This document shows, piece by piece, positions 24,736 through 35,702 of a stretch of DNA of 64,000 nt. This DNA is from Magicicada septendecula. Its lineage: Eukaryota; Arthropoda; Insecta; Hemiptera; Cicadidae. Position 1 is the first letter of the stretch; every line of letters starts with the position of its first letter. Below the pieces are notes generated by a model. It was not told the DNA's origin. It saw nothing but the letters and a program-made list of their open reading frames with translations, and did no database searches. Where the stretch lies: positions 250,707,542-250,771,541 of the forward strand of contig CM068375.1 in assembly GCA_034769895.1 (NCBI GenBank), read 5' to 3'. The position numbers and the translations under genes are program-made.

Positions 24736-26192
24736 GTCTCACCTACGTTATAACATCGGGAACCTGTGCATACTTACCTCAGATCAATTGCACGGGCTGC
24801 CATACTTGTAATTAACTTTTAATTATTAATTAAACCAGCTGTAGTTATAACTAAAGGAACTTTTACCTGGGGGTCTGATGATTTATTCACTCAGTATTTT
24901 TGTGTAAAGTAATGACATCTCTTTATTAAACAATTACTACAACAGCTCTACATAAATATTCCCACATAAGGTTTTCTTAATAAAAAGTTTACAATTTATA
25001 AAATATTTTGTGAAAAAAAGGGGGGCCCTAAACATAAGGATTTATATGTGCCAGCATTATCCACGGATCCGGGACCTTAAACTTGTTTGTGAGTTAAGCT
25101 CACTTATTCATATTCTATCATACTATTTGGGGGCCATTTGAAGAATGGACTTAATCTAAAATTTTTGTATCAGTGAAGCTTTATATATATACATAAGCAC
25201 TACTTGCTACTACAAATATTTTTGAATCATAAGACATACTACATGTTATAAAGTGATTATCATTAAAGTCTTTATATATTTATTTAAACTGTCTTTAACA
25301 ATTCATTTGTTAGAATTTTAATTAATCACGGAGGACAAGTCTCCGTGTCACCTGTGATATCCAGAAGTTTACTCGATGTCCGGGTCCTTGGTCCTTGTGG
25401 TGTTCGTCAACGGTGGATCTTTAGTGGAGTTTACTTTCCTGTTGAAGTTCCTGAAGTGATTAGTTCATAACGAAGTAGCGTTGTGGTCCTCAGAAGTCTA
25501 GTAGTTAAGCATCGTTAGTAGTATAAGTGCCGTAAATGTTCTTGTTTGTCGCAGAAATGCACGTCACATTATTGTTTATAAAAGTTCTCACTTTAGGTAC
25601 CTCGTACCTTATTATTTTAAAACAACATTGAGATCTTACAAATTAGACAAATGAGATGTCATCCCTCACACAGTTATTTATTCCTTTTGGTTTTATAGAT
25701 TACATTTAAACTTATTAGCACACTAATTTGCCACTACTTTTCGCAGCACATTGTTATAGCTGTACTCTAAATGAAAAAACATATGGTCGTTCTTTGGGAC
25801 ATGGTTCAAGCGTGTGTTACTACGCGAGCGCTCCATCTCGATTAAATTACTATGTTAGGACGGGTAACTTAACTGCACGGAGTTTACGCATCGCAACAAA
25901 ATAGTTCCTCCTTTCTTTTTTATTTAAGGGATTAAAGTTTGAACTTTTAATTATCCAAATATATTCTTTATTACAGACTTTATTATAGTACACTACTGTG
26001 TTCTTGTTTATTTATTTATTTAATATCAATTTACAAGGATTATTAGTTTGTTTATGGGTCGGTAATCAGGTTAATTCCGGTTAGCGCATGTCTATGCAGG
26101 ATAAAATTAATAAAGGGTTTCCCTATCTTTACACTCGCATTACTTTTGGCCATTTAATCTCTTTATTAAATATTATTATGATTTATGGTAGG
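24731..26192. repeat. Right 1.46-kb direct repeat of insertion G
   Basis: It matches 21029-22488 with scattered single-base changes. Its left end has CGTTATAACATCGGGAACC where the other copy has a second CGTCTCACC unit, so the left boundary is approximate. Confidence 0.85.
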
Positions 26193-26204
26193 GTTTTGTG
26201 TTAT

Positions 26205-28055
26205 TCGTCTAGTTTCCCCATAGGACTGGTTCAGTGATGGGCTGTCTTTAGTTTTCACTCCTGCATTTAGTTTAAATGAGGGGTTACCTCGCTATTTCGG
26301 TCCCTCGGTACGTTGGTTGGTTGGTTGGTCTGTGTTTCCTGTCTAGTATCAGGATCGCTGTTCACCGGTCCACTGTCTCCTCCATAAGATCAGTTGTTAT
26401 TCCTCGCTTGGTTGTGGTAATTCTGATGTGTTGGTGACCTTGAGTGATATTGTCACTGATTGTTAGCCACGGTATAATTCACCTGGGGTCTATAATTCTG
26501 ATCTCTTCTGTCGCCTCCTCCTTGGTTACCTCGCTGGTTATAATTATTCCACCTATAATTATAATTATTTGGTCCCGTATGATTATTGTTGTTAGGGCCT
26601 CGATTATTATTATTGTGGTTGTTCGGTGGCGAATTATTATTATTATTTGTTCTATTAGGTCGATCATAGTTCCCATTGTCCCTGTTATTCTGTCTGTTGT
26701 AATTAGTGTGATTGTCTGATTTGTAATTGACCGTTTGATAATCACGATACTGTCCTGTGTGCTCACAAGTTTCCAATAAGCTTGCCAGATTCTGGATCTT
26801 CTTAAATTGATTATACCGGCTGGAGTTCTCTTATCTCTTTGTTATTATGTCAGGATAGTTGTTCTACCAGACACTCCTCTAGAATTTGTGGTGTTAATTT
26901 TCGTGCTAGACATATTTTTCCTAAAAAGTACGAAGTCGGGGATTATCCTGTGGAAGCGTCATACTTTCCGTTGGATAAATTCATACGGATACGGTTCTGC
27001 GTTGACTCTGACCAATATGTTTCTTTAAATTGTTTTCTGAATTCGCTTAGGTCTGGGATGTCGGGTCGTACTGCTGTCCACCAATTATCGTACGTCTCCT
27101 TGAACATTTCATCCATCATCCCCCGTATAACTTTCCATCTGGTCTCTCTTGTTTTTTCAATGGTTTCTTCCATTCATTCCAGGAACTCCATCGGGTTGCA
27201 TCGGTAGTTTTTAAAGTTTATGACTTCTCGATTGTCCCCGTGGCATGTGTGAGTGCTCTGGATAGGTCGGTCCTGCCATGAATCCACTTTGGTTTGTAAC
27301 TCGCGCTCTCGCTGACGGATTTCTTCTATGTTGGTTTTATTATTGTTTATTCATTTGTCTAACTCGTTTGCTACCTGGAATGTTCTCTGTACTCTGTCAC
27401 TAACATCTTGTAGGATCTCCTCTTGCGCTTTCTTGCTCTCCTCCCGAACTTGATGTATTTCCTCTTGGTTCATTATTTTCAGAGTCCAGTCTAACTTCTG
27501 TATTCTCTTCGAGGTTGTTACTCCGCCCATCTATCTCCTCTCTGGTTTGTGTTAATTCCTGGTGGTATTGCTCACATTTCTTGTGGACTTCTGCTATTTC
27601 TCTTCTAACTCTAGTTATCTCCCTGTCTATCTTCGTGTTAATTTTTTCGTTTGTTTCCTCTATTCACTTACTGACGTCGTCTATTTGTCCTCCATCTTCT
27701 TGTTATTCTCAGTCATTTGTTGGCATAATTTTTGACTGTCTTCCTTTATATCTGCTTTTAAAGTTTCCATGTTTTTATTTAAAACTTCCATGTTTTTATT
27801 ATTATGTTCGGTATTTTTATTTAGATTTTCTTTCAAAGTTTTATTATCTTCTTTTAATTCCATCATCATCCTCAGCATGGTTTCCTGGAAATGGACGTCC
27901 CCCGTCTGTGTGGGTTTTTCTGGTTGATTCTCCAGGGTATCATCTGTTGTAACTTCCATTTCAGACGTTGGTTGTTCTTCTTGTTCTTCCATGTTCGCTT
28001 CGGTGTCTGTTTCTCCTTGTTTGGACTGGAATCTGGTATCGTATGTGTGAGGCAT
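26205..28055 (-). pseudogene. Gag of retroelement K, frameshifted
   Basis: Several minus-strand frames line up as one decayed gene. At 28055-27681, 124 aa starting MPHTYDTRFQSKQGE are acidic and then coiled-coil (NKNME repeats). Coiled coil continues in another frame to about 27230. At 27173-26943 a capsid-type segment has WWTAVRPDIPDLSEFRKQF and YWSESTQNRIR. At 26776-26453 an Asn-rich linker (NNNN, NYNR repeats) follows. A W-rich helix followed by 'YWS-x-Q' recurs in insect gypsy Gag capsids. Zinc knuckles are not seen, though the Asn/Arg-rich linker could bind RNA. The start is supported by a primer site 70 nt upstream. The protease at 20930-20419 continues it beyond insertion G. Confidence 0.7.
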
Positions 28056-28124
28056 GGTCGTTCCACTGTAACTGCCAGGCTGCAGTAGAATAATTGAAAT
28101 AAAATATTCTCCTGTCTACTCAAA

Positions 28125-28144
28125 GCCGCACTAGTTGGTCGCCA
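28125..28144 (-). promoter_or_regulatory. Primer-binding site of element K
   Basis: Minus strand TGGCGACCAACTAGTGCGGC begins a few bases after an AT-rich LTR-like end (GTATTAAAG), 70 nt before the gag start. The TGG start and position fit a primer site. I do not name the tRNA. The LTR of K is represented at most by 28145-28254 and 29405-29537, split by PLE b. Confidence 0.5.
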
Positions 28145-28305
28145 CTTTAATACAAATCACTCTCGTACGTATTTGTTTTTTTAGATTATTTTTTTATCTC
28201 ACCTTGCTCGACTTTGAATTTAACACTGTTTCGTTAAATAAATTTTAAGTTTCAAATTTAAATAATTTACCTTATATTTAATCCGCTAAGCGATCTTCTG
28301 TTATA

Positions 28306-28354
28306 TGTTTTTACAACATGTGTTGGGGATAAATCCCCATCCTCAGGAAAATGT
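28306..28354 (-). ncRNA. Decayed hammerhead-like motif in PLE b left arm
   Basis: On the minus strand CTGAGGA, the GGGGA/TCCCC stem and ACATGT are kept. The second core strand is AACAC instead of GAAAC, and stem I has lost one A, so catalysis is unlikely. Confidence 0.6.
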
Positions 28355-28497
28355 TTATTCACCCTAATGCATAGGGGTCGTCGAAAATGTTAATGCACAT
28401 AAAATGTAACACATAAAACTAGATAAAAACACATAAAACATATACAACACACAAGCGCGTGATATGTGACCCAGTGCACTGGTCCGGCTTCCGGTCG

Positions 28498-29144
28498 TCA
28501 ACTAGCTTTTACGCGCGCTTCACTTCTTATTTTCAATGCGGTCTCATAGAGTGCGTTAGACTTAAATATCAGCTGGTCATTAAGTAATTGTTCTTTATGT
28601 ATTTTTGAGGCCCTGTAAATTTCAAATTCTTCTAGGGCATTCAAAAGATGACCTTTATTACAGATGTGTATAGGTTCCATGTTTTCTTTAACCCGGTGTA
28701 ATTATGGTTTTTATTTAGAAGGTGAAGTGCGTAATTTGATGTGGTTTTGTTAGGGTTCTTCTTTGGTAGATGTTCTCTAAATCTATCGATGAATCTTCTG
28801 CCCGTCTGTCCGATGTAGAAACTATCACATTCACTACATCTAATTTTGTACACACCTGAACAATCTTCTGTTAAGGTTGGAACTCGTGGTTTAAGTATAT
28901 TTTTTAATTTATTAGTGGTCCTGAATGAAACATTGATATTTAACTTTTTTAACTCATTTTTTATTACATTAGGGAGTATATTTGTGTATACTGCTGAAAC
29001 ATACTGAGTTTTACTTTTTGCAACATTTTTACTATTTAATTTTTTCAGGTGTTTATATATTATTTTATCAACCATTTCACTTTTATAACCATTTTTTATG
29101 GCTATGTGTTTTATTGTGTTCACTTCGTCATTATAGTGAAACAC
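28498..29144 (-). pseudogene. PLE b reverse transcriptase-endonuclease, C-terminal part with GIY-YIG
   Basis: Two minus-strand frames, 29144-28641 and 28680-28498, form the C-terminal 225 residues or so of a PLE protein, split by one frameshift near 28660. Visible in order: the RT-thumb linker (VNTIKHIAIKNGYK), a basic region, C-x2-C (KIRCSEC), then the GIY-YIG core SFYIGQTGRRF, the conserved RFREHL, HNHNYT-like HNYTGLK, and after the frameshift HICNKGHLLNALEEFEIY. The Glu of EEFEIY and the Arg/His of RFREH are the expected catalytic and metal-site residues. The RT domain itself is missing because the copy is 5'-truncated and joined to an inverted arm. Confidence 0.85.
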
Positions 29145-29307
29145 GCGTAAAAGCTAGTTGACGATCGGAAGCCGGACCAGTGCACTGGGTCACGTATCAC
29201 GCGCTTGTGTGTTGTATACGTTTTATGTGTTTTTATCTAGTTTTATGTGTTACATTTTATGTGCGTTAACATTTTCGACGACCCCTATGCATTAGGGTGA
29301 ATAAACA

Positions 29308-29351
29308 TTTTACCTGAGGATGGGGATTTATCCCCGAAACATGTTGTAAAA
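29308..29351 (+). ncRNA. Hammerhead-ribozyme-like motif in PLE b right arm
   Basis: Read 5' to 3': TTTTAC (stem I), CTGAGGA (core), T, GGGGA-TTTA-TCCCC (stem II), GAAA (core), AC-AT-GT (very short stem III), T (cleavage position), GTAAAA (stem I). Stem I pairs perfectly over six bases. CUGANGA and GAAA are the invariant hammerhead strands. Type I hammerheads with tiny stem III are established in PLE pLTRs. One bulged T precedes stem II. Confidence 0.7.
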
Positions 29352-29537
29352 ACATATAACAGAAGATCGCTTACCGGATTAAATATACGGTAAATTATTT
29401 AAATTTGGTTCTAACAGTGGTCTGGAGACTATACATAAAATGAAATTTTAAGTTTTTTATCTAATTCAATTGATTTAATTTAATTGGTGTGACTCAATTA
29501 CGATGTTCTTGTTTAATTAAATTTGATTAATTAATTG

Positions 29538-30698
29538 TGTAACGTGTCAAAAATGGGGTATTTTATTTTATTTCATTTTCGGGGTTTCATAAAAAATATT
29601 GTGCAAGTTTTAATCCCATTGTGACAGACCACGTGTTGACTGAAACAGTTTTAGAACAAAGGCAAGACGCAATATTACGTTGCGAAATCAGGCAAAGAAT
29701 TTGTACCACCCTAGGTTTTCTCAGAACTGTGCGTGAATGTGACAGTGCGCACGCACGCGTCAAGTGAGTATACGCTCGGACCCACGCGTCAGGAAACGCC
29801 AAGATGGTGAAAAGTACTTTTCTGTTTCATCTACTTGACTGAGCTGGCGGATACGAGAAAGCTAAGTCCCCGCCCCTTTTGGTGACATCAAGCCAGCAGT
29901 GCCTAAATATCATCGGCACACACTACCAAAACAACCACTATGTAGCATGTGTCTAGCCAATAAACCGCAACAAATCAACTATGAACGTCAACGAAATCCG
30001 TTGGCTGTGGACAGTAACTTCCGCCCACCCCAAGACAGACGCGAGGCAGTCTACTAGAATCTACTACAGCCATCAGACGTAGTTCGTGCAACTCGGGTCC
30101 GGTCGGGTAGAACTTTTTAAATATGGATAACGCGGTGTAGTAACGCCTTAATACCGACCGGGACCCGAGGAATTGACGATGTTATAAACGGGTGCAGTGC
30201 AGTGACAATTTGAGAGCAGTTAATAACGGACAATGTAACTGGAACGAAAGCACGTGTTCAGTCGGCCTCACGTACATCAAATTAACATAAAATGAAACCG
30301 GGATCCGTAAAGAATAACTATTTTGCTATTTTTATAAAATATTTTAAAGTGGTTTGTAAATGGTGTGATAGAGTGCGTGAGCAAAGCTGGGCTACCTTGT
30401 AAGTAAGAATTATATTGTTAATGTAAGAGTCATTTAACCAACTCAATATATGTTTTGTTCCTTTGTGTTTTGGATTAAGGATGTCCGTATTTAAGTAAGT
30501 AAAGTATTCATTTCTTAACAAAAATGTGTTAGACTAAGTCATTTCGTCATTACCACTTTCTCATTTCTGTGCTGCAAGATTCGTCTAAACGTTCCCGGGA
30601 TCTTTCTGAATTATTAGTGGGGTGGTCAGATAGCGAAATTGTCCCTTTTATTTAAGGTGGAGTATAAAGGTTTTCGATATTTTAACCTATAAAAAATA
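29538..30698 (+). repeat. LTR D (gypsy-like), solo or 5' LTR of a truncated element
   Basis: It starts TGTAACGTGTCAAAAATGGGG and ends near AAAAAATA before a TGGCGACTCTGGTC primer-like site at 30703. Its last 170 bp (from about 30535, AAGTCATTTCGTC) match LTR C at 37690-37845. A GT-rich module (GTGCGTGAGCAAAGCTGGGCT, about 30370) corresponds to the poly(A)-type module of the A/B family. No gag follows within 550 bp. Confidence 0.6.
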
Positions 30699-30702
30699 GT
30701 CG

Positions 30703-31245
30703 TGGCGACTCTGGTCTTCTGAGAGAAATTTAATGCGGTAAGTAGTTGTGAATGCGTACAGGTAAGTTCTGGCAGTGTATTTTATTTATTTAATATATTT
30801 CGACCTCTTTTTAATATCACAATTGTTGTAATCCCCATTAGTTGAATGTAAACAGCTTTGGAGACCTCTCGAAGTTTTTTCGCACTTCTGTTGAATTATA
30901 TCGTCTGTGTATGTTAATGTGTAGTTTTGACAAAGTTATATAAATATTTCAACCCTTCACGTACCTTTAGTGTCGTACTAGAAGTTCAGTTGGTCTCAGT
31001 TGGTTTGTAAACTGTTAAGTTTTCATAAAACAGTATGACTGCACTGTTTGTTATTAAGTGAGCACATTTGAATTTTACCTGGGCGCCATATGGAATTTCT
31101 GGTTAATATTCCATAAAAAGAATTTATTTGAATAATAAAATAATTAATTTTGACTGAATTTTAATTATTTGTTGTTTGAGTGATCGAAATAATATCGTGA
31201 ATTAATTTCCTTCTTATCTATTTATTTGATTCTAACTGTTGGCGG
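30703..31245 (+). other. Primer site and leader of element D, no gene
   Basis: TGGCGACTCTGGTCTTCTG starts the leader. ACAGGTAAGTTCTGGCAGT at about 30758 is shared with the leader of C (about 37908) and contains a consensus splice donor (GTAAGT). The remainder to repeat F has no coding frame. Confidence 0.45.
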
Positions 31246-33471
31246 TTCACCTGTCTAAATAGTAGGCAACTTAACTGGTTGATTGCTTTGAATTCACAAC
31301 TCATTAATCACTGTTTAAATAATTACTGACAATGTTTGTTAGTTCACAATTCATTTGTTTATTGCTCACTATTTACTTGTTTCAAATTAATACATTCAAA
31401 TTAATAATGCTAACGGATTACAAATCATCCGGCTTTTAATTGTTTTAACCCAGTGGGTTTGCAATGATAACTCTAATAATAATCGATTGTTTGTTTACAA
31501 ATATTTCATACCTCAAGGGTGACTTCTTTTAAATTACAGGATAAAATGCCAATGCTTTGCGATACAATGCTATTACAAGAATTTAAATTAATAGGTTAGA
31601 CACCTTTAATCATTGAAATCAATTGACGAAAAGTTCGTTTAACCTTGACAAATTTGAGGTTAGTTACGGTAATGCTAATACATGAATTCTTATATTCGGA
31701 ATATTATAATTCCTCTAAATAAAGTGAAGACAGTGCTTAGTACTTATGGTATTATTGTTTTTGCGTTAGTATACAGGTGTATTATGTTTTATACCACTAA
31801 TATTTTATTCATAAACAAGATAAATATATGGCACAGTACTCCCTGAATTATAATCTCATGGATTATTTATTAACACATTTCACGATCTGGTACACTGATC
31901 GTGATTTCACTGCACTGTTTACACGTATGAACGATCATATTTTCTTGAATAATAATTTACTTGGTTAGGTATTGCACCTAACCTCGTTCATTTAAATCGC
32001 ACTTCTGGTAAAGATATCACTACTGGTTTCGATGCACTTTACTATATTTAAACTTCTTCACTTGTTGATTAATAAATTTTGATGATAATTTGGTCTGGAT
32101 TTGTTGTTGCTGGTTGAGTGGAAATTGACAAATGTGTTTTGTTTACTTCTGCGATTGTATATATACTTTTCTTAGATCGCCACTAGGCTGTGTTAACTGC
32201 TTTCTAAGGTAATTCCTGATTGGCTGAAAATGATGTCATGGTCAGGTCATTCTATTTATAGCCATTACATAATTGTATTGGAGGCATCAGTTTCGTTGTT
32301 AATATTATTTCTTGTATTGATTCAAAATTCACAAAATTTATGATGCTAACGTTTATATCTCAGTTATTTTAAGTACAAATTAGGTTCTACTATTAGCATC
32401 GTATAGCTTGTTTCTTTCTCATTATTTTGACATGACTTCATGCCAGTTTGGTTATAGTTTTCATTAACAATTTCTATTTTAATAATGGCTTATTCTAAAT
32501 AATGCATTGTTTACAGTGTTGTCTGCTAACGTTGCAGATCCGACTTTTAACTTTTTTCTTAATATTTATTTAACTATCCTTAATTTCTATTCTGAAAATA
32601 GTTATTTGATTGAAATGAACATATTATTATTTATAAATCCTGTATCCAGCTGAACAATATTAATTATTAGTACACATTTGTTGATTATCGTTTATAAACT
32701 TTCTTACTTCACTATTCTTATTTCAACATTTCCTTCTTATTTCTTATACTTATACTATTACTCATAGTATGGTGATTTACACCTTTATTGTTATTAATTT
32801 TATTATATCTCCCTATGTTTTGTAGGCTCTCTACATGATTCTGATTTTCATGATTTATTTGTGTCATCATGGGTTTGTTATTATTTCATTATAAGGTGTT
32901 GTTCCTTGGCACATCTCTTTACATATTTTATCTTCTCATAACATGATCTAGATACATTTAGTTGTTACATTGATTGTTACCTTTAGCTCATTTCATTATT
33001 ATAACTTATACAATTGGTTCTCTTATTATCTTTCATAGTTCATGATTAACAATAATATCTTACTTTATGTTTGTCATTCTAATTAGTACTTTGACATTAC
33101 TCAGCTAATGTGCTGTTTCTAATAATACTACATGCTACAAATATCATTCTTGTCATCTTTTATTTTACTTGTACTATTTGACTTTGTTTATTAAAGGTTT
33201 TACTAAGCTCGCATAATAGTCTATTTGGGAAACTTGTCTTGTCAATTCGTCTCTGTCAACTTGTCTGTTTATGTTGTAGTGTCGTATTATGCAGTTAGTA
33301 GATTTACTACTGTTCACTTGAAGGTCTTAACTCCTTTAATTCTTTAATGGTTTATAATTTTAACTATTATATTCTCCCTTGTTACCTATACTTGGTTCTG
33401 ACGTATATTTATTTTGGTATCATTCACTCTTCTGGTGGTTTTAATATTATGGAAAGTTTTGTGATGTTACA
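31246..33471 (-). repeat. Repeat F, right copy (probable 5' LTR, minus strand)
   Basis: It matches 16745-19000. On the minus strand it begins TGTAACATCACAAAAC at 33471. No convincing primer site follows its other end (GACAGGTGAAC then CGCCAACAG), and the outer flanks of the two F copies show no common duplication, so the pair may not be from one clean insertion. Confidence 0.65.
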
Positions 33472-33479
33472 ATACATAT

Positions 33480-33902
33480 ATGTATAATACATATACAGTA
33501 TATATTGACCAGTATCTTGTGGTCTCCCAGATTGGCCTATGGACAAGATGGGGAAAGCCACAGGGGAAAATGTCTACAAGATTTAACCAAGTATATAAAA
33601 TCAATTTACTATGCGATCCAAGTATAAAACTATTGTACCAACAAATACTATATAACTACTTGCGGCAAGTAAGACAGGAGGGCGACATAGACATAGGGTG
33701 GAACAACGTAATGACAGTGATTCAACAGGCAGCATATGTGGCACTTGGTAGAAGGAAGAAGCACAGAAGAAAAATAAATCTACAAATCTGGAATGATGAA
33801 AGTACCTGTAGCACCTGTGAGGATAAAAAAGAACCATATAATAAATTTCTTCAATACAAAAGTGCTTTGACTGAAGCTTTATCTTCTCTTGCCCAACCTT
33901 AA
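33480..33902 (+). pseudogene. LINE ORF2 fragment (segment between endonuclease and RT)
   Basis: The frame encodes a stretch resembling the linker between the AP-endonuclease and RT of insect LINEs. Visible pieces are FNQVYKINLLCDPSIKLLYQQ, a W-containing helix (IGWNNVMTVIQQAA), the basic ALGRRKKHRRKINLQIW and EDKKEPYNKFLQYKS. The aspartate-rich endonuclease sites and RT motifs are absent on both sides, so only about 110 residues of a much longer protein remain. The frame runs into element I at its 3' end, and its last dozen residues are read through that element. RTE- or Jockey-type is likely. I cannot name the clade. Confidence 0.5.
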
Positions 33903-34258
33903 TGACATTCTCTTAAGTCCACAATGAATCCGTCGGCATTCAAAATGTCCGTGCCAAGAATCACTTCATCGACAATCTCTGCAACAAGCATTTGGTGGCT
34001 AAACTCGAGAAAACCCAGGCGTACACGTACATCTACCTTTCCAAACACTTTGATGGGGCTTCCAGCCACAGTCTGTATTGCACAAGAGCATATCAGAAGC
34101 TGCCGGTTGCTGACTAAGTCAGGGCGCACAATGGACACTGTTGCGCCCATGTCAACTGTAAATGATGTTGGTTTACCTTCCGCAAATCCATTAACGATCA
34201 AGTTTCCACTGGTCTTAGTGCTGTTATGAGTCTTTACTTCTCCAATTGGTGCAATCAC
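33899..34258 (-). pseudogene. Gypsy element I protease with mutated active site
   Basis: A 119-residue frame aligns with the element H protease (KTSG-L-V-GFAEGKPTS, VSIVRPDLV, VFGKVDVRVRLG, VDEVILGTDIL). The active site reads VDMGATVS, so the catalytic D-T-G is D-M-G. This matches an ACG-to-ATG change and should abolish activity. Unlike the H copy, the middle of the domain has no internal stop. The frame ends at DLRECH where the element is truncated, so no RT follows. Confidence 0.8.
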
Positions 34259-35613
34259 TCACTTCTCTAGGTATTTTCTTCTCCCAACAGTCTGTCTGTA
34301 GATAACTACGTTTCCCACAGTTGTAACACTTTGGTCTTCTGTCTATTTCCCATCGATCAAATCGTTGTGGCACTCTCCAATTTTTAAATTGTTTGTCCGA
34401 CAACATTGTTTTTCTGCCCCTATCGTAATGGCAATGTGACACCGGGATCTTCTGACTACAGTGTGATGGCATAAACACATTAATGTAGCGGAACACTGAC
34501 TTGGCAGCTTCAAACACTAGGGCGTGAACAAGAGCTTATGAGCTATTTCAGTGCCTTGCCACTCGTAACACTTGCTGAAGTTCACAATCTCCGATGCCAT
34601 CAATAAATCTCTGTACCGCAAACCCTTATTCGAAAATCTTCTGGTGCTTCATGATAGGCCAATCTAATCAGTCTTTTGATACTTGCTTCAAACTCTTGAA
34701 GACTCTCCCCCGGAACGTTGTCATCTTGTTCTCAACTGAGCGTCGTACACATCTCACAAATGTTTATCACCATACCATAATTCTAGAGCTTTAATCAATT
34801 TGGCATAGACGTTCTGGCTGTCAGGTGGCACTTTCTCTGTGGCAGGTCCTTTTAAAGCGAGAACGAGTGAAACTGCATTATCTTTCTCTGCCCAATTTTT
34901 TGCACATGCAGCAGCTTCAAATTGTCATAGGTGCGTCGCCCAGTGACTGCTTCAGTCAAAGGTTGGAGCTTTGACATGAACTGTTCCAGCTGCAGGCAAA
35001 GTGACTTTCTCTGTTGACTTATTTTCCATGTCTTTTTCTATCTTTATCATTGGTACAGTCTGTTTATAAATTTGTTTTGGTTGTATCTTCATGAACTGCT
35101 CAACTTCACTTTTAATTTGTTCTCCTTTGTTTGCCATTGAGTTTTCTACTGCAGGTATTTTGTTTGACATGGATTCTTCTATGACAGATATTTTTGTATA
35201 CATTGATTCTTCAACACTCGGGACATATTTTTCTACTTAAGCTATTTTTAATGTCACTGATTCTTGTACCTCCGATATTTTAGTAACATGTTTATTAAGC
35301 TCACCTCGTAAGAGACCCAACTCTGCAGCAGTTTGTTCTTGTGTCTGCTTTTGCTCCTGTATTAACTCTTTGATGTCTTCTGTTTCACACTTCCGTTCCT
35401 CTGCCTGTCCTCCTTCCGACTCGAGCATCAGTACATTCTGCTATTCTTCAGCCTCTTCTCTTTCCTGCCTGCATTTCTCATCCTATCATTTTTCTGCTTC
35501 TTCTCTTTCTTGTCTTCATTCTTTTTGTCGTCTTTCTGCTTCTTCCACCTCCTGTCAGTGTCGTTTCTCTGTCTGCAACAGCAGCCCCTACAAATTATCT
35601 GACTGGCATCCAT
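34224..35613 (-). pseudogene. Gypsy element I Gag, multiply broken
   Basis: The minus-strand frames 35613-35428, 35428-35237, 35203-34952 and 34517-34224 together cover a decayed Gag. The first two encode a Lys/Glu/Arg-rich coiled-coil region. The third has the lead-in VTLPAAGTVHVKAPTFD found in element H. The capsid body between 34950 and 34520 survives only as scattered codons with frameshifts and stops. The last contains the zinc knuckle CYNCGKRSYLQTDC, where the conserved His is Tyr (a C-to-T type change), so zinc binding is probably lost. Confidence 0.75.
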
Positions 35614-35686
35614 TATTTACCGATTAATTACAAATGACACTAGTCTTACACAAAGTGTCCACTGTTTGTACTGTTAACGGTTCTGT

Positions 35687-35701
35687 CGCACTTCTGACCC
35701 A
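35687..35701 (-). promoter_or_regulatory. Primer-binding site of element I
   Basis: Minus strand TGGGTCAGAAGTGCG starts one base after the LTR end (GTAACA). It resembles the complement of an insect tRNA-Leu 3' end, but the tRNA assignment is tentative. Confidence 0.5.
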
Positions 35702-35702
35702 C

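Larger units (their letters stand above)
21029..26195. mobile_element. Insertion G with 1.46-kb terminal direct repeats
   Basis: It separates the gag and protease of element K. TTGTGTTAT occurs on both sides (21020-21028 and 26196-26204), a likely 9-bp target duplication. The direct repeats are 21029-22488 and about 24731-26192. No primer site or polypurine tract adjoins either repeat, and the ends are not TG...CA, so a standard LTR element is doubtful. A Penelope-like element with direct pLTRs and a variable-length duplication, or a tandem duplication, is possible. The interior carries a truncated PLE coding fragment. Confidence 0.55.
28255..29404 (-). mobile_element. Penelope-like element b, 5'-truncated, bracketed by inverted repeats
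   Basis: A 260-bp inverted repeat (28255-28515 and 29144-29404) encloses the 3' part of a PLE gene on the minus strand. PLEs are established to carry LTR-like flanks (pLTRs) in direct or inverted orientation. The left arm is the natural 3' flank of the ORF, whose last codons lie inside it, and the right arm is an inverted copy of it. Both arms contain a hammerhead-like core, better kept in the right arm. The arms end in AAATTTAAATAATTTACC, which hides any target duplication. Confidence 0.85.

Noticed and set aside
26444-26719. Ile/Val-rich 91-aa plus-strand frame that looks membrane-like
   Set aside because: It is antisense to the Asn-rich Gag linker of element K; AAT repeats read as ATT.
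35370-35627. 85-aa Ser/Cys-rich plus-strand frame
   Set aside because: Antisense shadow of the coiled-coil Gag region of element I.
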